In this document: positions 38,561 through 47,152 of the stretch, one piece after another
Layout of the letters: the number at the start of each line of letters is the position of its first letter
How positions within the stretch are numbered: the first letter of the stretch is position 1
Source of the DNA: CANKHA01 sp963750965
GTDB lineage: Bacteria; Pseudomonadota; Alphaproteobacteria; Rhizobiales; Xanthobacteraceae
Assembly: GCA_963750965.1 (NCBI GenBank)
Contig: CAVVSK010000017.1
Location: 1 to 64,000 of the forward strand
Length of the DNA: 64,000 nt
Reading direction: 5' to 3'
The notes under the pieces: generated by a model
Database searches by the model: none
The model's input: the letters and a program-made list of their open reading frames with translations, nothing else
What the model was told of the DNA's origin: nothing
Position numbers and translations under genes: made by a program

Positions 38561-38598
38561 GAATCGTGCCAGGTCAGCCAGCCAGTGCGGTCTCTCTT
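38561..38598 (+). repeat. Imperfect 38-bp direct repeat, copy 1
   Basis: The core AGGTCAGCCAGCCAGTG then GGTCTCTCTT (38571-38598) is shared with 38951-38978 with one difference. The preceding TCGAATC block is also shared. Confidence 0.6.
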
Positions 38599-38798
38599 AA
38601 CAACCGACCGATGAAGCGCAGTTATCCGCTAACAGTGGGCGTGGCATTATCGAACCAACCAATTACATTTTGCGAGAAAGTCTCTACGCAATCATTGGGA
38701 AATTCCCGTTTTGCGGAGTCACGAAACGGAGACTGATTCCGCGAACAACTGGATGGCGGTTGGCAGTGTTTCAGATCTGAAGATTCAGCTCACAAAGA

Positions 38799-38944
38799 CT
38801 ATTTCTTTTCAATCGAAATACCGCCTTTACCGATGTTGATCTCGATGCTGTCGGTTTTCTGGCGTTCTTGGTAGAGCTGATAACCGAAAATGATAGCGAC
38901 AACGGCAAGTGCCCGCGTTAGATCGAGAATGCCAGAGTTCGAAT
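38799..38944 (-). pseudogene. remnant of a small membrane protein gene, no start codon
   Basis: The frame reads SGILDLTRALAVVAIIFGYQ, then LYQERQKTDSIEINIGKGGI and ends ISIEKK at 38799. It has one hydrophobic helix and a polar tail, with coding-like composition. It is open only from a stop near 38950, inside repeat copy 2, and has no ATG, GTG or TTG, so its 5' end seems lost at the repeat. Confidence 0.4.
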
Positions 38945-38978
38945 CCTCTCAGGTCAGCCAGCCAGTGTGGTCTCTCTT
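38941..38978 (+). repeat. Imperfect 38-bp direct repeat, copy 2
   Basis: This is the second copy of the repeat at 38561. The text GAGTTCGAATCCTCTC before it resembles a T arm, and GTCAGCCA resembles a tRNA end, but the stem does not pair well. Confidence 0.6.
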
Positions 38979-39091
38979 GATTGCTCCGGCGGAGAGACGA
39001 GTTAGGTCCGTCCGCCAATCCGGCCAATTCTTGCTCGTCCTATAGTCTCCGAGTGTTCCGGATTCCATCCAACATTCTTGACGTTGGAACG

Positions 39092-41809
39092 TTAAGCGCC
39101 CCTGCCGTGGTCGCGATTAAGCGTGAGCGTAACCAAGCGGATGTTCGAATCGCTAGGACTTGCCGCGACGACAAAGCCCAGTTCGGTGCACATGCGAAGC
39201 ATCGTCGCATTTTCGGCAAGGACCTCGCCTTCAAGCGCGCCGATCCCCTCGCTCTCTGCATATTCGATCAAGGTGCTCATCAAGAGCCATCCCAGCCCAC
39301 GGCCTTTCAAATCGGAGCGGACCAGGACCGCATATTCTGCGGTGTCGCGGTTCGAAAACCGGTGCAAACGCGCCACCCCAAGTATCTGACGCGATGTCTC
39401 CTCGATCGCCACGAACGCCATGGCGCGCGCGTAATCAATCTGCGTGAAACGCGCGATAAAAGCATGGGTGAATTCCCGCACTGGAGCGAAGAACCGCAGG
39501 CGCAGGTCCTCTGCCGTGACCCGTTGCAGGAAGGGCGGATAGAGCGGCTCATCCTCAGGTCGCACGGGCCGTAACCGCAGCGCCGTTCCGTCTTTCAGCC
39601 GGGCCCGGCGTTCCCATTCCTTGGGATAGGGCCGGATGGCAAACCGGGAGGGTCCGGTGATACGTCGTGACGGGCTTTGCGCCTCCGCCCGCGCCACCGC
39701 AACTCGCGCATCGAGCGCGATCACGCCAGTTTCATCGGCGAGCAGCGGATTGAGATCAATTTCCCTGATCTCCGGCAGGTCGGCCGCAAGCTGGGCGAGT
39801 TTCACGAGGACGAGCGCCACGGCCGACTCATCTGCGGCAGGAATGTCGCGGTAGGCCTTCAGGATACGTGACACCCTCGTGCGCCCGATCAGGTCTTGCG
39901 CCAGCCTGAGATCGAGCGGCGGTAAGGCCAGCGACTTGTCGTTAATGACCTCGACGGCGGTACCTCCACGTCCGAAGACCACGACGGGGCCGAAGGTCGG
40001 GTCATCCGCAAGACCCGCGATCAGCTCACGCGCCCGGGGCCTGACAATCATCCGGTGGATGGTCACGCCCGTGATGCGTGCGTCAGGCTTTGCCGCTCGC
40101 GCGCGCGCCAGGATGCCCGAGGCTGCCTCGCGGACATCGGCTTCGCTGGCAAGGTTAAGGCGGACGCCGCCGATGTCCGACTTGTGAACGATATCGGCAG
40201 AGAGAATCTTGACGGCGACGGCTCCTGTTTCGAGGAGCGGCTTGGCCTTGGCGGCGGCTTCATCCGGATTACGGGCAAGGACGACTGACGCCACCGGAAT
40301 GGCGTATGCGGCCATCAGGCCGGCAATCTCCATCGGATCGAGCCAGATGCGGCCGGCTTCGATCGCCGGTTCAACGATGCTACGCGCCGCTGCGAGGTCT
40401 GGCTGGAATGCATCCGGAAGGCTCGGCGGGACCGCCATCAGTGCATCCTGGCCTTCACGGTAGCGCACGAGATGCATGAATCCTCGAACAGCGTCGGTTT
40501 CCGATTGAAAATGCGGGATGCCGGCGTTCTCAAGCTCCGCATTGGCCTCACCATTGTCGCCCACCCATACGGCGAAGACGGGTTTCGGAGGGACGAAGCG
40601 GTTGCGATGCGCGCGCACGACGGAAATCGACGCAGCAGCGGCCTCTTTGGCGGAAGCCAAAGCAGTCGGTACGTTCATCACCAATATGGCATCATTTCCG
40701 GGATCAGCGATCAGCGCCTCAAGCGCGACACCGTAGCGCGACGCATCGGCATCTCCCGCGATATCGGCTGGGTTCGCTCTTGACCAGATGGGCGGGAGCC
40801 TCGCGTCGAGCGCGGCCAATGTATCGGGAGAGAGAGAGGCCAACTGGCCGCCAAGATCGATCAGGCGGTCGACCGCGAGCACGCCGATGCCTCCTCCGTT
40901 TGTCAGAATCGCAAGCCTATTGCCATTGAACGGCCTGACATGGCCCAGCGTCTCTACCGCATCGAACAATTCATCCAGATCGATCACGCGCACAAGACCC
41001 GCCCTGCGAAAGGCCGCCTCATAAACTGCATCGGAGCCAGCGAGCGCTCCCGTGTGGGTGCGCGCCGCAAACGCAGCCTGTCCATGCCGGCCCGATTTGA
41101 TGACTACGACCGGCTTCGTCCGCGCCGCCGCTCGCGCCGCCGACATGAATTTCGGGGCGTCCTGAATGGACTCGATATAGAGCATTATCGCACGCGTCGC
41201 GCGGGCGGTTGCGAAGTAATCGAGCAGGTCACCGAAATCGACGTCGATCTGGTTTCCAATCGACACGACGGCGGAGAAACCCAGAGCGCGCCGCGCGGCC
41301 CATTCCACCAACCCTGCGGCAATCGCCCCGGATTGCGAAATCAGCGCAAGATCTCCCGGCGGTGACATGTGTGCTGCGAAACTTGCATCGAGCTTCGCGG
41401 CGGATACTTGGATGCCGAGGCAATTGGGCCCAAGTAGGCGCACACCATGCGCGCGTGCGGCACTCAGCGCAGCTTCGGCGATCGAGCCTTCGCCCTGACC
41501 AAGCCCCGCCGTGACGATGACCGCCGCAGCGCAACCACGCGCGCCAGCTTCGGAGATCGTGTCCGGAATGCTCGCCGGGGGTGAGGCGATCACCAAGAGG
41601 TCTGTCTCGGGCAAACCGGTCACAGATTTTATCGCAGCGATGCCCTCGATTTCCGAGTAGCGCGGATTGACGAGCCGGATGGGGCCAGCGAAGCCGCCGG
41701 CTTTCAGATTCCTCAAAATCGTCCGGCCGACCGAATGCTCGCGGGTGCTGGCACCGACTAGGGCCACTGAGCGGGGCTCAAACATGTGGTCAAGCCGAAA
41801 GGTGCTCAT
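39092..41809 (-). CDS. ADP-forming acyl-CoA synthetase fused to GNAT acetyltransferase (Pat-like)
   Basis: The 905-residue protein has a CoA-binding Rossmann domain (MFEPRSVALVGASTREHSVG), a succinyl-CoA-ligase-like domain (ALISQSGAIAAGLVEWAA; THTGALAGSDAVYEAAFRRA), an ATP-grasp domain (VHKSDIGGVRLNL; VFGRGGTAVEVINDKSLALP) and a C-terminal GNAT domain (RLRPVRPEDEPLY; SDLKGRGLGWLLMSTLIEYA). Family members act as protein lysine acetyltransferases or as acetyl-CoA synthetases that yield ATP. The N-terminal catalytic region looks complete, so energy-yielding acetate formation under low oxygen is possible. An FNR-type near-match lies about 180 bases upstream. Confidence 0.92.
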   Translation of the reverse strand: MSTFRLDHMFEPRSVALVGASTREHSVGRTILRNLKAGGFAGPIRLVNPRYSEIEGIAAIKSVTGLPETDLLVIASPPASIPDTISEAGARGCAAAVIVTAGLGQGEGSIAEAALSAARAHGVRLLGPNCLGIQVSAAKLDASFAAHMSPPGDLALISQSGAIAAGLVEWAARRALGFSAVVSIGNQIDVDFGDLLDYFATARATRAIMLYIESIQDAPKFMSAARAAARTKPVVVIKSGRHGQAAFAARTHTGALAGSDAVYEAAFRRAGLVRVIDLDELFDAVETLGHVRPFNGNRLAILTNGGGIGVLAVDRLIDLGGQLASLSPDTLAALDARLPPIWSRANPADIAGDADASRYGVALEALIADPGNDAILVMNVPTALASAKEAAAASISVVRAHRNRFVPPKPVFAVWVGDNGEANAELENAGIPHFQSETDAVRGFMHLVRYREGQDALMAVPPSLPDAFQPDLAAARSIVEPAIEAGRIWLDPMEIAGLMAAYAIPVASVVLARNPDEAAAKAKPLLETGAVAVKILSADIVHKSDIGGVRLNLASEADVREAASGILARARAAKPDARITGVTIHRMIVRPRARELIAGLADDPTFGPVVVFGRGGTAVEVINDKSLALPPLDLRLAQDLIGRTRVSRILKAYRDIPAADESAVALVLVKLAQLAADLPEIREIDLNPLLADETGVIALDARVAVARAEAQSPSRRITGPSRFAIRPYPKEWERRARLKDGTALRLRPVRPEDEPLYPPFLQRVTAEDLRLRFFAPVREFTHAFIARFTQIDYARAMAFVAIEETSRQILGVARLHRFSNRDTAEYAVLVRSDLKGRGLGWLLMSTLIEYAESEGIGALEGEVLAENATMLRMCTELGFVVAASPSDSNIRLVTLTLNRDHGRGA

Positions 41810-41861
41810 GAGGCCATCATGGTAGCGGCTCGCTGGTTAAGGGCAAACCGCGCGGCTGGAC

Positions 41862-41875
41862 TCCCCCGCGGGGGA
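41862..41875. promoter_or_regulatory. 14-bp GC palindrome between USP and synthetase genes
   Basis: TCCCCCGCGGGGGA is a perfect palindrome. It lies downstream of the minus-strand USP gene and 53 bases before the synthetase-acetyltransferase ATG. It could be an operator or a weak terminator stem; it has no T run. Confidence 0.3.
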
Positions 41876-41985
41876 CTACCGTCAAGGCTAACAAACGAAG
41901 CAGATCATGTCGTGTGGTAGGGGATTCGATATCGTCTTCGTAGAGATTAAAGCCCCTACTGCAGCCGGATTGCCTTTCCCGCCGC

Positions 41986-41999
41986 GTGATGTGGATCAA
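41986..41999. promoter_or_regulatory. FNR/FixK-type near-match upstream of the synthetase-acetyltransferase gene
   Basis: Read on the minus strand it is TTGAT-CCAC-ATCAC, one mismatch from the palindromic consensus. It lies about 183 bases before the ATG at 41809, just beyond the corrected end of the USP gene. Confidence 0.4.
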
Positions 42000-42048
42000 G
42001 ACCCTCGATATTCGACGAAATTTCTGGCGCGCCTACGTGCGGCTTTGT

Positions 42049-42526
42049 CTAGCTGGGTGCCGGTTGAGCGCGAACCAGCAATACCGGCTTCGTCGAAATC
42101 CGCGCCAGACTTTCTGCGACACTTCCTAAGATTAGACGGCGAAACCCTCGACGGCCGTGGGTTCCTACAACAATTAGATCTGCGTTCCACGAATTCAGCT
42201 TGTTCTTCGATGACATCGGAAATCTGACCTACAGGAATCCTAAATGTCTCAAGCGAAGTGTCCGCCTCAATCGACACGGCCCGCGCCTCATTTAAGGATC
42301 GCGTAAGAATTGTTTGTCCTCCAGCCTGTATCGCTTCAACTATCTTATCCAACAGGTCTGGATCAGCTCCGGGCATATCCGCCACAGCCAACGTCGCCGG
42401 CGAGAGATCAGCTACATGCAGAATACGGAGCGATGCTTTTTGATCTTTTGCGAGGCGGATGGCCGTTTTGAGCGCCAAATCCGACGTATCACTGCCGTCA
42501 ACGGCGACAAGAATGCGTTTGTACAT
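42049..42526 (-). pseudogene. universal stress protein, interrupted by a +1 frameshift
   Basis: The first about 112 residues are a normal UspA domain: MYKRILVAVDGSDTSDLALK, then LRILHVADLSPATLA and PVGQISDVIEEQAE. After the GAATTC at 42191-42196 the frame becomes Arg/Ser-rich nonsense running to 41996. Dropping one base restores NADLIVVGTHGRRGFRRLIL and GSVAESLARISTKPVLLVRA, with a stop at 42049. That contains the G-x2-G-x9-G(S/T) ATP-binding end. The corrected length is a multiple of three plus one, so a single insertion is enough. As written, the nucleotide-binding half is lost. It is divergent from the cytochrome genes, with an FNR-type box in the shared gap. Confidence 0.8.
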
Positions 42527-42678
42527 GGTGCACCCTCCGGTCTAATGGGGCTGGCGCGAATTTAAACAGCTTTAAGCAATTACAAACCTCGGTGGTGGGA
42601 GCCCCCGCGGTGGGTTAGTTGGAATTAAGCTATCCCTCTTCAGACAATTCAAATCTATCTCGGGCAGGTGAGACCGAA

Positions 42679-42692
42679 TTGACTTACGTCAA
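42679..42692. promoter_or_regulatory. FNR/FixK-type box upstream of the cytochrome c genes
   Basis: TTGAC-TTAC-GTCAA is a perfect palindrome. Its centre is about 66 bases before ATG 42752 and 160 bases before the USP ATG on the other strand. Confidence 0.7.
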
Positions 42693-42751
42693 AACCGCGA
42701 TCCCATGGTTCGTGCAAATTAAAAATCTTAAATGCACCGAGAGACGTGGAA

Positions 42752-42918
42752 ATGGCAGACAAGAGCAACCTCTCAGATTTTTAAGTTTCGTGTTTGCTGG
42801 AATCAGCTTGGCCGTGGTTCTCATTGCAACATTGGTGGTGCGCGAGCACCTGACGGGACGTCTCCAGCTCTTTGATGTGGCTACCGCCCCGCGCCCCACA
42901 CTCACCGCAACGCCGTAG
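42752..42918 (+). pseudogene. small membrane protein gene upstream of cytochrome c, T-tract frameshift
   Basis: ATG 42752 opens MADKSNLSDF and meets a stop inside a run of five T. With one more T the frame would continue LSFVFAGISLAVVLIATLVV, then REHLTGRLQLFDVATAPRP, a single membrane helix with a short periplasmic tail, ending 5 bases before the cytochrome gene. A longer frame from 42619 carries the same helix, but it would have to start before the FNR-type box. The function is unknown; it is probably a partner of the cytochrome. Confidence 0.45.
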
Positions 42919-42923
42919 CGCTC

Positions 42924-43286
42924 ATGACCTATCTATTTGCGATTTCTCAACGGTTGCCTCAAATTTACGGCTATCTGTCGGCAGTAATCGCTGCCACGGC
43001 CCTATGGCATTGTATTAGCGCTAGGTTTGTGAGGGCAAACGCACAAACAAACCGGCCGCCTGCAGTTGTTGCGGTTTGTGCGCGTTGCCACGGCATCGAT
43101 GGCACTGGCGGGGACGTGGAGAAACCAAATCTCGCTGGCCAAAAAAGTATCTATATTCGGCAGCAGCTCTTGGCATTTCGAGCGGGCAAGCGAAAGCATC
43201 CTGAGATGAAATTGATCGCGAGAGATCTGACCGATCGAGAAATAGATCAGGTAGTTATCTATTACTCGACCTTAGTTCCGCGCTGA
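42924..43286 (+). CDS. class I cytochrome c, membrane-anchored or exported
   Basis: The 120-residue protein has an N-terminal hydrophobic segment (YLSAVIAATALWHCIS) with a possible cleavage after RANA. The haem site is CARCH (Cys52, Cys55, His56), followed by GIDGTGGD and PNLAGQKSIYIRQQLLAFRA. That pattern is close to cytochrome c553/c4-like domains, and a Met near 96 (KHPEMKL) is the likely sixth ligand. It would carry electrons in the periplasm. It follows the small membrane protein by 5 bases and shares its FNR-type box. The electron acceptor is not in the window. Confidence 0.85.
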   Translation: MTYLFAISQRLPQIYGYLSAVIAATALWHCISARFVRANAQTNRPPAVVAVCARCHGIDGTGGDVEKPNLAGQKSIYIRQQLLAFRAGKRKHPEMKLIARDLTDREIDQVVIYYSTLVPR

Positions 43287-43858
43287 AATTTGTTGGATAC
43301 AATACAACCCGGCCGCCCCGCACACAGAGCCTTAGCACGGAGCCACAAGGCGTAAAAGCGGTGAAGATCCCTTTGCGGCGTTCGGAGCGAGCGTCGATGC
43401 TGTTCTGTCAGCAGGTAGATCGGACTGGGTCCGGAGCCACCCTTCCAAAGTCATCGCGCTAGAGCATTGGAGGCTTTGCAGGCCCGCGCCCGCGAATTGA
43501 GCTTTATCACCTCGCCTTCCTGCTGATGGATCTGGTGGAGCGGGGGCAGCAGCAAATCGCCAACGTCGTCCTGAACCGTTATCTGACCGCAACGAAGCGC
43601 GAATTCTTTGAACTATTGGCTCGTCGCGTCGGCCCCGAAAGCTTTTAGCCTGCACGGCTACGCGCGCTCGCTTATGGCTGCTGTTGACCGCTGCAGCGTC
43701 GCCTGAGGGGTGCCTGAGGCGTCGAACCCCTCGCGCAGCAGAAATATTTATCGTCCAAAAACCTGTTTTCTGTCGGCCTGCTGGGTAAGCCAGCATCCGG
43801 CTCCCTTTCGCAGGTAATCAAGCCTCAACGTTCGGGGGCGGATCCTTCTTTAGACTAG
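43287..43858. other. Gene-poor stretch with a kinase-gene fragment
   Basis: About 570 bases hold no complete gene; the only recognisable element is the fragment at 43499-43648. The rest shows nothing I can name. Confidence 0.5.
43499..43648 (+). pseudogene. fragment of the phosphotransferase-kinase fusion gene
   Basis: The text ELYHLAFLLMDLVERGQQQI then ANVVLNRYLTATKR matches VLYDLAFLLMDLVVRGQHQN and ANIVLNRYLAATGR of the protein at 30952-32505. Similarity ends soon after, and the frame stops at 43648. It is an isolated piece of a paralogue, on the opposite strand to the complete gene. Confidence 0.7.
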
Positions 43859-44977
43859 TCAAATAATCGCAGCAGCCCACACGACTAGCTCGACCGCGGT
43901 CTTTCGAAAGGCTTCGTCCAACGCAGCAGCGGCTGCAGGTGCGTCGGCCGCAATGGCGCGAACAGTTGCGTGGAAGATCCGGGCGTCGACGATTTTCCCG
44001 TCGTCTCCAAGAATCTTCGCTGAGAATTCCACTTCGGCCTGCGGAGCGCCGGAAAGAGAAAGCTGAAAGCTTCGAATGTCGATGAGAAGCTGGTGGCCGG
44101 CACTCAAGCCGTCCATCGGGCGCACGACGGAACGCATGAGATCGGCATTTTCGAAGCTTTGAATAATACGCGCCTGGAGAAGCTTCGGGATATTGTCGCT
44201 CCATTTTGCATTTGAAAAAGTGGGGCCCTCGGCGCCGCTCGGCCGCACCAGAATCTTCTGCGTGTCATACATCAGCACTGCCGTGGGTTCCGGAATGCGG
44301 ATTTGCCCGGATGGCTTTTTTTCGATGGCAGGGAAATCATGCGGGGCGGTCAGGTCGTAGACAATCGGGGTTGCGGATGCGGGGCCACCCCCGGTTAACC
44401 GTTCCACGCCGCTTATGATTGCCTCCAGACGATCGGAGTTGCGGGCTAGCGCCGCCGAAAAGGTACCTAGGTTTGTGAGCGTGTTGTGCAGCGGCTCCGA
44501 ATTTTCCGCCAGCAGGACTTGCAAGCTAGTTAGCGCGTCGCGTGCGGCCTGCGTCATGCTCACGCCCGCCGCCGGATCGGCTATAAGTACCGGTAAGCCT
44601 TCGGATGGGTCCGGCTCCGGCATGTTGCTGCGGCCTTCTAGTGTAATCACCGGAACTCCGGTCAAACCCTGGAATTCCAAGCCGACATGCGTGTCGGCGC
44701 GTATCGGCGTGCTCGTGGCCACTGCAACGATTGCGGTGACCTTGCGAGGATCGTCAAGGCTAAGCTGAAGATCGATAACTTCTCCGACCCGGATGCCATT
44801 GAACAGGACAGCGGCGCCTTTCAACAGCCCTGACACGGTTTTCTCGAACCGTATTTCGTAATTTGTCCGCTTGCTGAGGCCGCCGGTGTTGTTCAGCCAA
44901 TATACGAAGCCGAAGACCGCGCCAATTGCGGCAACCACGAGAAGCCCGACCAACGCATAAGGTGCGCGCGTTTCCAT
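43859..44977 (-). CDS. MlaD/MCE domain protein fused to an ABC transport auxiliary domain
   Basis: The 372-residue protein has an N-terminal anchor helix (YALVGLLVVAAIGAVFGFVY), an MCE domain (YEIRFEKTVSGLLKGAAVLF, GIRVGEVIDLQLS, GLEFQGLTGVPVITLEG), and from about 200 a domain like the PqiC/auxiliary lipoproteins of MCE systems (TAVLMYDTQKILVRPSG; AHATVRAIAAD-type end). It would hold lipids in the periplasm between the inner and outer membrane. The gene lies 9 bases after the ATPase gene in a three-gene operon. Fusing the auxiliary domain replaces a separate lipoprotein. Confidence 0.85.
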   Translation of the reverse strand: METRAPYALVGLLVVAAIGAVFGFVYWLNNTGGLSKRTNYEIRFEKTVSGLLKGAAVLFNGIRVGEVIDLQLSLDDPRKVTAIVAVATSTPIRADTHVGLEFQGLTGVPVITLEGRSNMPEPDPSEGLPVLIADPAAGVSMTQAARDALTSLQVLLAENSEPLHNTLTNLGTFSAALARNSDRLEAIISGVERLTGGGPASATPIVYDLTAPHDFPAIEKKPSGQIRIPEPTAVLMYDTQKILVRPSGAEGPTFSNAKWSDNIPKLLQARIIQSFENADLMRSVVRPMDGLSAGHQLLIDIRSFQLSLSGAPQAEVEFSAKILGDDGKIVDARIFHATVRAIAADAPAAAAALDEAFRKTAVELVVWAAAII

Positions 44978-44986
44978 GATGCAACC

Positions 44987-45766
44987 TCAATTCGTGGCAC
45001 GTATCAGAAGACGTGCGCGTTTTCCTTGGAAATAGGATTTAACCCATGGATGATCGGACTCGGCCACTTCCTCTACCGGGCCAATCGCCACGATCTTTCC
45101 ACCTGCAAGGGCAGCGATCCTGTCGCACTCCACGTGCAAGCTATAAAGATCATGCGTGACCATGAAGACGGTAAAGCTAAGCGTCTGCTGCAGAGTCTTG
45201 ATCAGAGCATCGAAATCGCCTGCCGAGATCGGGTCGAGCCCCGATGTGGGCTCGTCGAGGAACAGGATTTCGGGGTCCAAAGCGAGCGCCCGGGCAAGCG
45301 CAGCGCGCTTGGTCATGCCGCCGGAAAGCTCCGCCGGAAATTTCATTCCGTCGCTCGGCTTCAAGCCGACCATTTCGAGCTTGGCATTGGCCAGTTCGTC
45401 CATCAAAGACTGCGACAGATGAAGATTCTCCCGCATCGGGAATTGAATGTTTTCCCGGACCGTGAGTGAGGAAAATAACGCGCCTTGCTGGAAGAGAATG
45501 CCCCAGCGGCGTTCGAGGGCGCGGGCCTGTTCGGGGGTTGCCGTATCACGGTCGACCCCCATTACTTCGATGTGACCCTGCCGTTTCGGAATCAAACCGA
45601 TGATTGCGCGCAACAGGACCGTTTTTCCCCCGCCCGACGCTCCAACAAGGCCGAGCACTTCTCCGCGGCGCACGTCGAGCGACAGATGATCGAGCACGAG
45701 CTGATCGCCGAAGCCCACAACAAGGTTGCGGATGCGGATAACTACGTCGGATTGTGCACTTGCCAT
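44987..45766 (-). CDS. MlaF-like ABC transporter ATP-binding protein
   Basis: The 259-residue ATPase has Walker A LVGASGGGKT, the Q-loop region, signature AELSGGMTKRAALARALAL and Walker B ILFLDEPTSGLDPIS, followed by the H-loop VTHDLYSL. It energises phospholipid transport with the MlaE-type permease encoded 4 bases upstream and the MCE protein downstream. The signature helix with LSGGM-KR is typical of Mla/Ttg2 ATPases. Confidence 0.92.
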   Translation of the reverse strand: MASAQSDVVIRIRNLVVGFGDQLVLDHLSLDVRRGEVLGLVGASGGGKTVLLRAIIGLIPKRQGHIEVMGVDRDTATPEQARALERRWGILFQQGALFSSLTVRENIQFPMRENLHLSQSLMDELANAKLEMVGLKPSDGMKFPAELSGGMTKRAALARALALDPEILFLDEPTSGLDPISAGDFDALIKTLQQTLSFTVFMVTHDLYSLHVECDRIAALAGGKIVAIGPVEEVAESDHPWVKSYFQGKRARLLIRATN

Positions 45767-45770
45767 CGCG

Positions 45771-46907
45771 TCACATCCCGATCGATGCGAAAAAGACCGC
45801 GAAGATGCCGTCGAGTACGATGACTAGAAAAATGGATTTCACTACCGAGTTCGTTGTCTGCAGCCCAAGCAACTCCGCACTGCCTTTCACCCGTAGACCC
45901 GCACTGCAAGCGACGGTTCCGATAACGAGAGCCATAAAGGGCGCCTTGATCATGCCGACTTCAAAATGAGTTACAGAAACCGCTTCCCGCAGGCGAGCGA
46001 CAAATATCTCTGGGTTCATGTCACCATAGAGCCAGGCGATCAGCCCGCCGCCAAAGAGCGCTGCCATCGAGCCGACGAATGCAAGGATGGGCAGGGCAAT
46101 AACGAGCGCGATCACACGGGGCAGGATCAAAACCTCAACGGGGTCGAATCCCATCATGCGCAGGGCATCTATTTCCTCGCGCATCTTCATGGAGCCGAGT
46201 TCAGCCGTATAGGCGCTGCCCGAGCGGCCGGCCATCATGATCGAAACGATCAAGACTCCGAGTTCCCGCAGGACCAGGATTCCGACCATATCGACAACGT
46301 AAGTATCCGCGCCGAATTTGCGGAAATGAAAAATACCCTGTTGTGCGATGATGCATCCGATCAGGAACGTGATCAGGAGCATGATTGGTATAGACTGCCA
46401 ACCCACTCGGAACAGATGATGCACAGCGGAGGTGAAACGGAAATCCCGAGGCCGGAACAGCAGACGAGCACTTGCGAAGCTCAGTGCCGCTAACATTTCC
46501 AGGAAGTATATGAATTCGGCGTTGAGTGCGATAGCCGAGTGGCCGATAGATTCAAAAAGCTCCAGCAATTTGTTCTTGCTGGCCGCCGCTTCCGTTGCGT
46601 GACGGTTCACTCGGTTGACCTGATCAAACAGCCCACGATAGCGGTCTGCCAGCCCAACGATTTGTACTTCGATGTTCCGGTCGCGGCCGGTCCTGAGCAT
46701 CCGCTCGAGAAGCCAAGCGCCCAGAGTATCCAGTTCGCGAATACCTGCCATATTGAGTGAAAGTTTGCGGGCAGTGAAAACCTGGGGCGCGACGGCTGTG
46801 ACACTGTCCTCCAGCGCTGCGGACTGCACAGCCGTCCAAACGCCGGATGGGATCACTTCCAGCCATTCACCTTTGCTTGTGCAGGTCAGCGTGGCGTTGA
46901 TAGGCAT
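45771..46907 (-). CDS. MlaE-like permease with N-terminal STAS-type domain
   Basis: Residues 1 to about 110 form a STAS-like domain (LSLNMAGIRELDTLGAWLLE), and the rest is the DUF140/MlaE permease, with ELGVLIVSIMMAGRSGSAYT and ELGSMKMREEIDALRMMGFD. The STAS part is a separate protein (MlaB) in E. coli and is fused here, which is common in alphaproteobacteria. This is the first gene of the operon. The start MPINATLTCTSKGEW is preceded by AGAAGTGACGT. The FNR-type box at 47088 is 181 bases upstream but is better placed for the divergent CBS gene. Confidence 0.9.
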   Translation of the reverse strand: MPINATLTCTSKGEWLEVIPSGVWTAVQSAALEDSVTAVAPQVFTARKLSLNMAGIRELDTLGAWLLERMLRTGRDRNIEVQIVGLADRYRGLFDQVNRVNRHATEAAASKNKLLELFESIGHSAIALNAEFIYFLEMLAALSFASARLLFRPRDFRFTSAVHHLFRVGWQSIPIMLLITFLIGCIIAQQGIFHFRKFGADTYVVDMVGILVLRELGVLIVSIMMAGRSGSAYTAELGSMKMREEIDALRMMGFDPVEVLILPRVIALVIALPILAFVGSMAALFGGGLIAWLYGDMNPEIFVARLREAVSVTHFEVGMIKAPFMALVIGTVACSAGLRVKGSAELLGLQTTNSVVKSIFLVIVLDGIFAVFFASIGM

Positions 46908-47087
46908 ACGTCACTTCTCATTGGCATAATTGCTGTTACGACCACTACAAAATCCTGCTCTTGCGGGATCGGATAAACGATAGGTCGGTCGAGAAAGGGA
47001 TACTTGATCTAACGCAAAGCGAACGACGCAATTTCGAGCCGGTCGGCCGCAACGCCCGATGTTCGGGACTTGGGCGCAGTAAATTGA

Positions 47088-47101
47088 TTGACCTAAATCA
47101 A
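47088..47101. promoter_or_regulatory. FNR/FixK-type box upstream of the CBS-BON gene
   Basis: TTGAC-CTAA-ATCAA. The centre is 58 bases before the ATG at 47153. The identical 14-mer occurs at 49862-49875 with the same spacing to its gene. Confidence 0.72.
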
Positions 47102-47152
47102 AGACGGTTCCCGCGCCTTGGTATCTGCTGTCGGAAAAGATGGAGATTGCTC

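Larger units (their letters stand above)
38384..39091. other. Gene-poor stretch with a direct repeat
   Basis: About 700 bases between the channel and the synthetase-acetyltransferase gene hold no complete gene. They contain two copies of an imperfect direct repeat (38561-38598, 38941-38978) and a remnant small membrane protein between them. Confidence 0.5.

Noticed and set aside
38930..38978. A tRNA gene ending in GTCAGCCA
   Set aside because: The T-arm-like text does not form a proper stem, and no acceptor, D or anticodon arms can be found upstream.
42619..42751. Upstream start for the small membrane protein before cytochrome c
   Set aside because: That start would put the FNR-type box inside the coding region, and the residues before the helix look non-coding.
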